Origin: Nitrospirota bacterium
Lineage (GTDB): Bacteria > Nitrospirota_A > Leptospirillia > Leptospirillales > Leptospirillaceae
DNA length: 9,009 nt
Direction of reading: 5' to 3'
Assembly: GCA_027415455.1 (NCBI GenBank)
Contig: DAIBSV010000077.1
Coordinates: 1-9,009 of the forward strand
Of this stretch, positions 6,262 to 9,009 are shown piece by piece. A model generated the notes under the pieces. The model worked only from the letters and a program-made list of their open reading frames with translations. It ran no database searches and was not told the origin of the DNA. Numbering within the stretch: the stretch's first letter is position 1; each line of letters opens with the position of its first letter. The position numbers were made by a program, and so were the translations under genes.

Positions 6262-7083
6262 TCAAAATCCAAGCCCATGGTCCTTCTTTCGGCTCTTTTC
6301 CTGGACCTCGATGGACCTTTCAAGATTCTGGTCAAGCGTTTTGAGCCACGGATCGAGCGTGTCGCGAAGGTCCTCGACCTCGGAAAGGGTCGGCACGATC
6401 CGGACCTCGCCCGGACGACGGGGAGGATAATGGCAGGCCCGTCCCCATTCGTAAGCGACTTCCAGCGTTTTCCGATGAGATTCCCAGGACGGTTCGTACT
6501 TGATGATCTGGTCGAGGAGTCCGGGAAGACTGTGCACCATATCCACCTTGATTCCTTTGGTCATGAGAAACGCTTTCAGATAGCGCTCGGTGGACTGGAA
6601 CAGCTGGTCCATAGCACTGATCGCATTGTTTCGGCCCATTGCGTTTTCCGAAAAAACGCAATGCTCGCGGGCGTCATCCAACCATGATTGTATGTTGTAA
6701 AAATATTCTTCCGTCATCAAAAGCTCCTTCTTGCCGTAAAGAGCGCGACCGTTTCCGAGAGCCACTCCGATGTATGTCTGTCCTTCTGAAAGTCCCCATC
6801 GCACCTCTTCCGGCGTCCAGACCTGGACGTCGAAGGGAACCGGAGCCCCGATCTCCGACAGAAGGGCTTCCGCTTCCTTCGTTCTCTCCATCGGATTTTT
6901 TTCTTTCGTCTCTTTTACGACCAGAAGGTCGATGTCGCTGTCCGGATAGGAATCCCCGAAGAGGCGGGAGCCGTGGAAGACGACGTGGCTCGCCCCGTAC
7001 TCATTGACGAGGATCTCCGTGGCTCGGGACAGAATCTTTTCGAGGACCTCCGGGCTCCGGAGATCGGCGGATTCGACAGTCAT
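6262..7083 (-). CDS. MNT-HEPN fusion protein (minimal nucleotidyltransferase plus HEPN domain)
   Basis: The product has 273 residues. The N-terminal half is a DNA-polymerase-beta-like minimal nucleotidyltransferase: VVFHGSRLFGDSYPDSDIDLLVV (34-56), with G38-S39 and catalytic D50 and D52, and the third acidic residue probably D85 in FDVQVW. After about residue 125 comes a helical HEPN domain: YFYNIQSWLDDAREHCVF (128-144), QLFQSTERYLKAFLMTKGI (160-178) and HSLPGLLDQI (184-193). In the known two-gene MntA-HepT systems the MNT protein AMPylates the HEPN RNase toxin and neutralises it; here both halves are on one chain. The usual HEPN Rx4-6H RNase motif is not evident; the nearest is RACH at 215-218, in the position where non-catalytic members have ARYP. 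The ATG at 7083 is chosen because GGAG sits 6 nt upstream. An upstream ATG at 7137 would overlap the previous gene. The gap to the previous stop is 34 nt. Confidence 0.85.
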   Translation of the reverse strand: MTVESADLRSPEVLEKILSRATEILVNEYGASHVVFHGSRLFGDSYPDSDIDLLVVKETKEKNPMERTKEAEALLSEIGAPVPFDVQVWTPEEVRWGLSEGQTYIGVALGNGRALYGKKELLMTEEYFYNIQSWLDDAREHCVFSENAMGRNNAISAMDQLFQSTERYLKAFLMTKGIKVDMVHSLPGLLDQIIKYEPSWESHRKTLEVAYEWGRACHYPPRRPGEVRIVPTLSEVEDLRDTLDPWLKTLDQNLERSIEVQEKSRKKDHGLGF

Positions 7084-7117
7084 ATTTTCTCCGAAAGACG
7101 CAATGAGGAGCGAACAA

Positions 7118-7531
7118 TCACGCTCTTGACAGGGCATTTTTGGAAACGAACAGATTTCGCCTCCGAAAAGCCGCCGGGCTTTCCATGGCCAAAAGCGGCT
7201 TGAGACCGGAGATCCCGGTCGCGTACCAGGGTTCTTTCATGACCCTCCGGCGATCCTGCGTCCATTCCGGCACCAGAAGGCCGTCTCGCCAGGCCAGATA
7301 CTCTGCCAATGCCGCAAGATAGGCGTCCGTGACCTCTCCATTTTCAATCTTTCCCGCCAGAAGTTCGGGCTCCCTATCGATCATGGCCTGTCTCCCGGTT
7401 TGGGAAACTCCGTAGAAAGCGTCCAGAAATTCCTCTATGGTCCAAGCGTCCGGATTGCCTTTCGCCAGTGCTACGGAATAGTCGTAAAGACTTTCGGGGC
7501 GGATGAATACTGACTTGTCAGCTTCCAGCAT
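7118..7531 (-). CDS. Uncharacterised 137-residue protein paired with a nucleotidyltransferase
   Basis: This protein is not assigned to a named family. It is soluble and mostly helical, with no signal peptide or membrane span. Conserved-looking stretches are WTIEEFLDAFYGV (30-42), a central helix DAYLAALAEYLAWRDGLLVPEWTQD (69-93) and a distinctive C-terminal block SPAAFRRRNLFVSKNALSRA (118-137). From memory, similar C-terminal blocks ('SPpaFRRRniFVSxNaLSR') occur in small proteins beside nucleotidyltransferase genes; I could not check this. The gene starts 3 nt after the stop of the upstream nucleotidyltransferase, with an excellent Shine-Dalgarno (GGAGG, 7 nt spacing) formed by the last codons of that gene. 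The two are clearly co-translated as a pair, as in toxin-antitoxin modules. Which of them would be the antitoxin cannot be told from sequence. Confidence 0.8.
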   Translation of the reverse strand: MLEADKSVFIRPESLYDYSVALAKGNPDAWTIEEFLDAFYGVSQTGRQAMIDREPELLAGKIENGEVTDAYLAALAEYLAWRDGLLVPEWTQDRRRVMKEPWYATGISGLKPLLAMESPAAFRRRNLFVSKNALSRA

Positions 7532-7534
7532 CGC

Positions 7535-8122
7535 CTAACCTCCGATCTCGAAACCGTTGTTTTTTCGCTCCCTGCTCATGGACTCCAGAATTTCCTGAAT
7601 GCCGAACAGGGTCCGGGGAGTCACGAGTTTCGATGGATAGTACTTTTCGACAAGCGTCAGGACATCATCCGTCGACTTGACTCCAGTGATACGGACAAGA
7701 TTTTTGATATCGCCGATATCCGAACGGTCCTCCCCGGAACCCGTTCTCATCGCCATGCACTTCATGGCGAGCATATATTCCGGCGCCGGCGTAAAGACAC
7801 GAAGTCCAGGATCCTCCGACTTCCTGGGAAACTCCAGATACAATTGAACATCCTGGCGGGCCGACACAAAGCCTTTGACCGCATCGTTGATCCAGTTATC
7901 CGGCCAACCGTGCCGGCTGGCGACAATTGCTGCCGCCTCCCTCAGAAATTGCGGATCTCCAAAAACAACGATATCCACATCTCTTGTCGATCGGCGAAAC
8001 TCCCACTGGAGGGCGATGGCGGAACCCCCGTAAACGCCGATATCGATAATGACTCCATGTTCACTCGCGATTTCTCCGATTTCTTCGAAAGCCTTCAAAA
8101 TATCTTCTTTCGTGAAAACCAT
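7535..8122 (-). CDS. Nucleotidyltransferase-fold protein (DUF6036-like)
   Basis: The product has 195 residues. The nucleotidyltransferase core is visible as VYGGSAIALQWEFRRSTRDVDIVV (30-53), with GGS at 32-34 and the acidic pair D48 and D50. Downstream, PEYMLAMKCMAMRTGSGEDRSDIGDIKNLV (114-143) matches the Lys-plus-acidic region that closes the active site in the AbiEii superfamily. Members are typically found in toxin-antitoxin or defence loci; the substrate is unknown. It is the first gene of the five-gene cluster. The ATG at 8122 has AAGGAGG about 8 nt upstream. The TAG is followed after 3 nt by the ATG of the 137-residue partner. It differs from the other two nucleotidyltransferases here in motif wording (GGSAI/DVDIV against KGGTAL/SEDLDF and GSRLFG/SDIDL), so it is not a recent duplicate. 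Confidence 0.82.
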   Translation of the reverse strand: MVFTKEDILKAFEEIGEIASEHGVIIDIGVYGGSAIALQWEFRRSTRDVDIVVFGDPQFLREAAAIVASRHGWPDNWINDAVKGFVSARQDVQLYLEFPRKSEDPGLRVFTPAPEYMLAMKCMAMRTGSGEDRSDIGDIKNLVRITGVKSTDDVLTLVEKYYPSKLVTPRTLFGIQEILESMSRERKNNGFEIGG

Positions 8123-8142
8123 TTCCGCTCCCTCCTTTTCTT

Positions 8143-8171
8143 ATTATATCCTCACTTCGCTCACAAATCGA
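8143..8171 (-). promoter_or_regulatory. Putative promoter of the five-gene nucleotidyltransferase cluster
   Basis: On the minus strand a perfect TATAAT lies at 8148-8143. A 17-nt spacer separates it from a weak -35, TCGATT (8171-8166), which overlaps the end of the beta-barrel gene. The spacer contains a direct repeat GTGAG-CGAA-GTGAG (8164-8151), a possible operator for autoregulation. Transcription would begin within or just before the AAGGAGG Shine-Dalgarno, giving a very short leader. No terminator separates it from the upstream gene, so read-through is also possible. Confidence 0.5.
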
Positions 8172-8814
8172 AACCTATGGAGATCGGAAAGAAGAAGGAA
8201 TTTCCCCCGAAGGATCCCGGCGCGGGCAGATACGCCACCTTGGCCTCGATCGTCAAAAAGCGGATGTTGACTCCGATCCCGAGGTCTCCGTAGAAGGAGC
8301 CTCCCGTGACATCCGTCAGGGAGGAAGCCGCGCCGACCGTCGCCGGGTTTCCGGCGCTCGAGGCCGTTATGGCATACCCCAGATCGACCGGGGCGTAGAC
8401 GAAGTAGTTCGTCGTCCCGAACAGCTTGAAGACGGGACCGACCGTCGCGGCGCCAAAACCGAAGAAGGGACCGTTCTTGATGTTGGCGTTGAAGCCGTCC
8501 GCGAACACGTTCCCCTGCAGAAGAAGCCTGGCCGCGATGTTGTCGGTGAACCAGACCTCCGTCCCGAAGCCGAGGCCGTATCCCGTCCCTGTGATGGGGG
8601 AGGATCCCTTGTACACGGTCGTCCCCGTGGCGTTCGTCCCGAGCGTTCCGGCGTTGAACCCGCTTCCCGTGGCGAGATTTCCGAACAGGAGAAAATCCCA
8701 GACGCCGGGGCCGGAGTCGTCCGCGTAGGCGACGGGGGCAACGAAGCCCACAACGGCCCCCATTACGGCCACAAGCATGGCATTCTTCAGTTTGTTTTTC
8801 ATCTTTCCGATCAA
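8161..8814 (-). CDS. Small outer-membrane beta-barrel-like protein with signal peptide
   Basis: The product has 217 residues. A Sec signal peptide is plain: the basic start MIGKMKNKLK, a hydrophobic core NAMLVAVMGAVVGFVAPV, and cleavage after A31 (AYA before DDSGPG). The mature part is rich in Gly, Ala, Phe and Thr, with alternating strand-like segments: GTGYGLGFGTEVWF, IAARLLLQGNVF, PFFGFGAATVGPVFKLF, YFVYAPVDLGYAI and SFYGDLGIGVNIRFLTIEAKVAYL. It ends with a strand FFFPISIGFDL, which resembles the beta-signal, although the last residue is Leu rather than Phe. An 8-strand barrel is likely and the function is unknown. The start is TTG at 8814, because AAGGAGG sits 6 nt upstream of it; the ATG at 8802 would be 18 nt away. 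The stop is 38 nt from the nucleotidyltransferase gene that follows. An overlapping minus-strand frame (8367-8753) is a shadow. Confidence 0.78.
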   Translation of the reverse strand: MIGKMKNKLKNAMLVAVMGAVVGFVAPVAYADDSGPGVWDFLLFGNLATGSGFNAGTLGTNATGTTVYKGSSPITGTGYGLGFGTEVWFTDNIAARLLLQGNVFADGFNANIKNGPFFGFGAATVGPVFKLFGTTNYFVYAPVDLGYAITASSAGNPATVGAASSLTDVTGGSFYGDLGIGVNIRFLTIEAKVAYLPAPGSFGGNSFFFPISIGFDL

Positions 8815-8879
8815 GCCGAACCTCCTTCGCTGTCGTTTGTGTTGGACTGCCGTCTCTTTTCCAGAACCCGCGTCACCTC

Positions 8880-8938
8880 ATCCGGAGGATTCTTTTTGGG
8901 GGACTCTTTCGGAGACGGCTTTTCCCCTCCCTCCGGAT
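8880..8938. repeat. Inverted repeat upstream of the beta-barrel gene
   Basis: ATCCGGAGG at 8880-8888 pairs with CCTCCGGAT at 8930-8938. Inside, GGGGA at 8899-8903 can pair with TCCCC at 8923-8927. It lies between the possible end of an upstream gene and the Shine-Dalgarno of the beta-barrel gene. It could be a transcription terminator or a 5'-leader structure, but no T-tract follows on the minus strand, so I do not call it a terminator. Confidence 0.35.
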
Positions 8939-8942
8939 CCTC

Positions 8943-9009
8943 CTATGTCCAGTGCCTTGGCCTCGTGACGACGGAGATGTCCGCGCTCATGGCGGCGGGA
9001 AGCGCCACG
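8943..9009 (-). CDS. Possible C-terminal end of an unidentified gene
   Basis: A minus-strand frame entering from the window edge reads VALPAAMSADISVVTRPRHWT and stops at TAG (8945-8943), just before the inverted repeat. Position and composition suit the end of a real gene, but 21 codons are too few to identify it. A second frame over the same bases is also open, to beyond 8880. Confidence 0.25.
   Translation of the reverse strand, partial: VALPAAMSADISVVTRPRHWT

Noticed and set aside
6076..6687. Plus-strand open frame of 203 codons
   Set aside because: It is antisense across the 158-aa gene and the MNT-HEPN gene; no recognisable domain and no Shine-Dalgarno of note.
1..9009. CRISPR array or rRNA
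   Set aside because: No regularly spaced direct repeats and no rRNA-like conserved segments were seen anywhere in the window.

Overview
This window looks like chromosomal DNA of a GC-rich Gram-negative bacterium. An OmpW- or lipid A-like small beta-barrel protein with a signal peptide supports that. Protein style, with an acidophile-like mix of carotenoid-type oxidoreductase, IS21 element and nucleotidyltransferase toxin-antitoxin genes, makes Leptospirillum or another Nitrospirota my best guess, but nothing here proves the taxon.

Positions 1-1983 look like host backbone. They hold the 5' part of a CrtI-type FAD-dependent oxidoreductase (minus strand, running off the window), a GNAT acetyltransferase (plus) and a tRNA-Gly(GCC) with its own good promoter. 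Immediately past the tRNA 3' end lies a tyrosine recombinase on the minus strand. This is the usual arrangement at the end of an element integrated into a tRNA gene, so positions from about 1984 rightwards are probably an integrated island.

Positions 3048-5223 are a damaged IS21-family insertion sequence. Its left end carries two 23-bp repeats, istA is intact, istB is frameshifted twice, and no right end is present. The left end is inserted inside the N-terminal coding region of the recombinase. The IS terminus supplies a stop codon three codons upstream of the ATG now available. The right side of the IS stops at the istB stop codon, directly against a C-terminally truncated AbiEii-like gene.

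Positions 8122-5224 (minus strand) are a compact five-gene cluster. In order of transcription it holds a DUF6036-like nucleotidyltransferase, a 137-residue unassigned partner, a fused MNT-HEPN protein, a 158-residue unassigned partner and a broken AbiEii-type nucleotidyltransferase. Gaps are 3, 34 and 1 nt, followed by an overlap. A good -10 element sits just upstream of the first gene. Three different nucleotidyltransferase-fold genes, two of them with small uncharacterised neighbours, make this the most interesting part of the window. It is probably a stacked toxin-antitoxin or phage-defence module that has begun to decay where the IS cut into it.

Positions 8161-8814 encode a small exported, probably outer-membrane beta-barrel protein (minus strand), preceded by an inverted repeat and possibly the end of another gene at the window edge. 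I saw no CRISPR array, rRNA or riboswitch.
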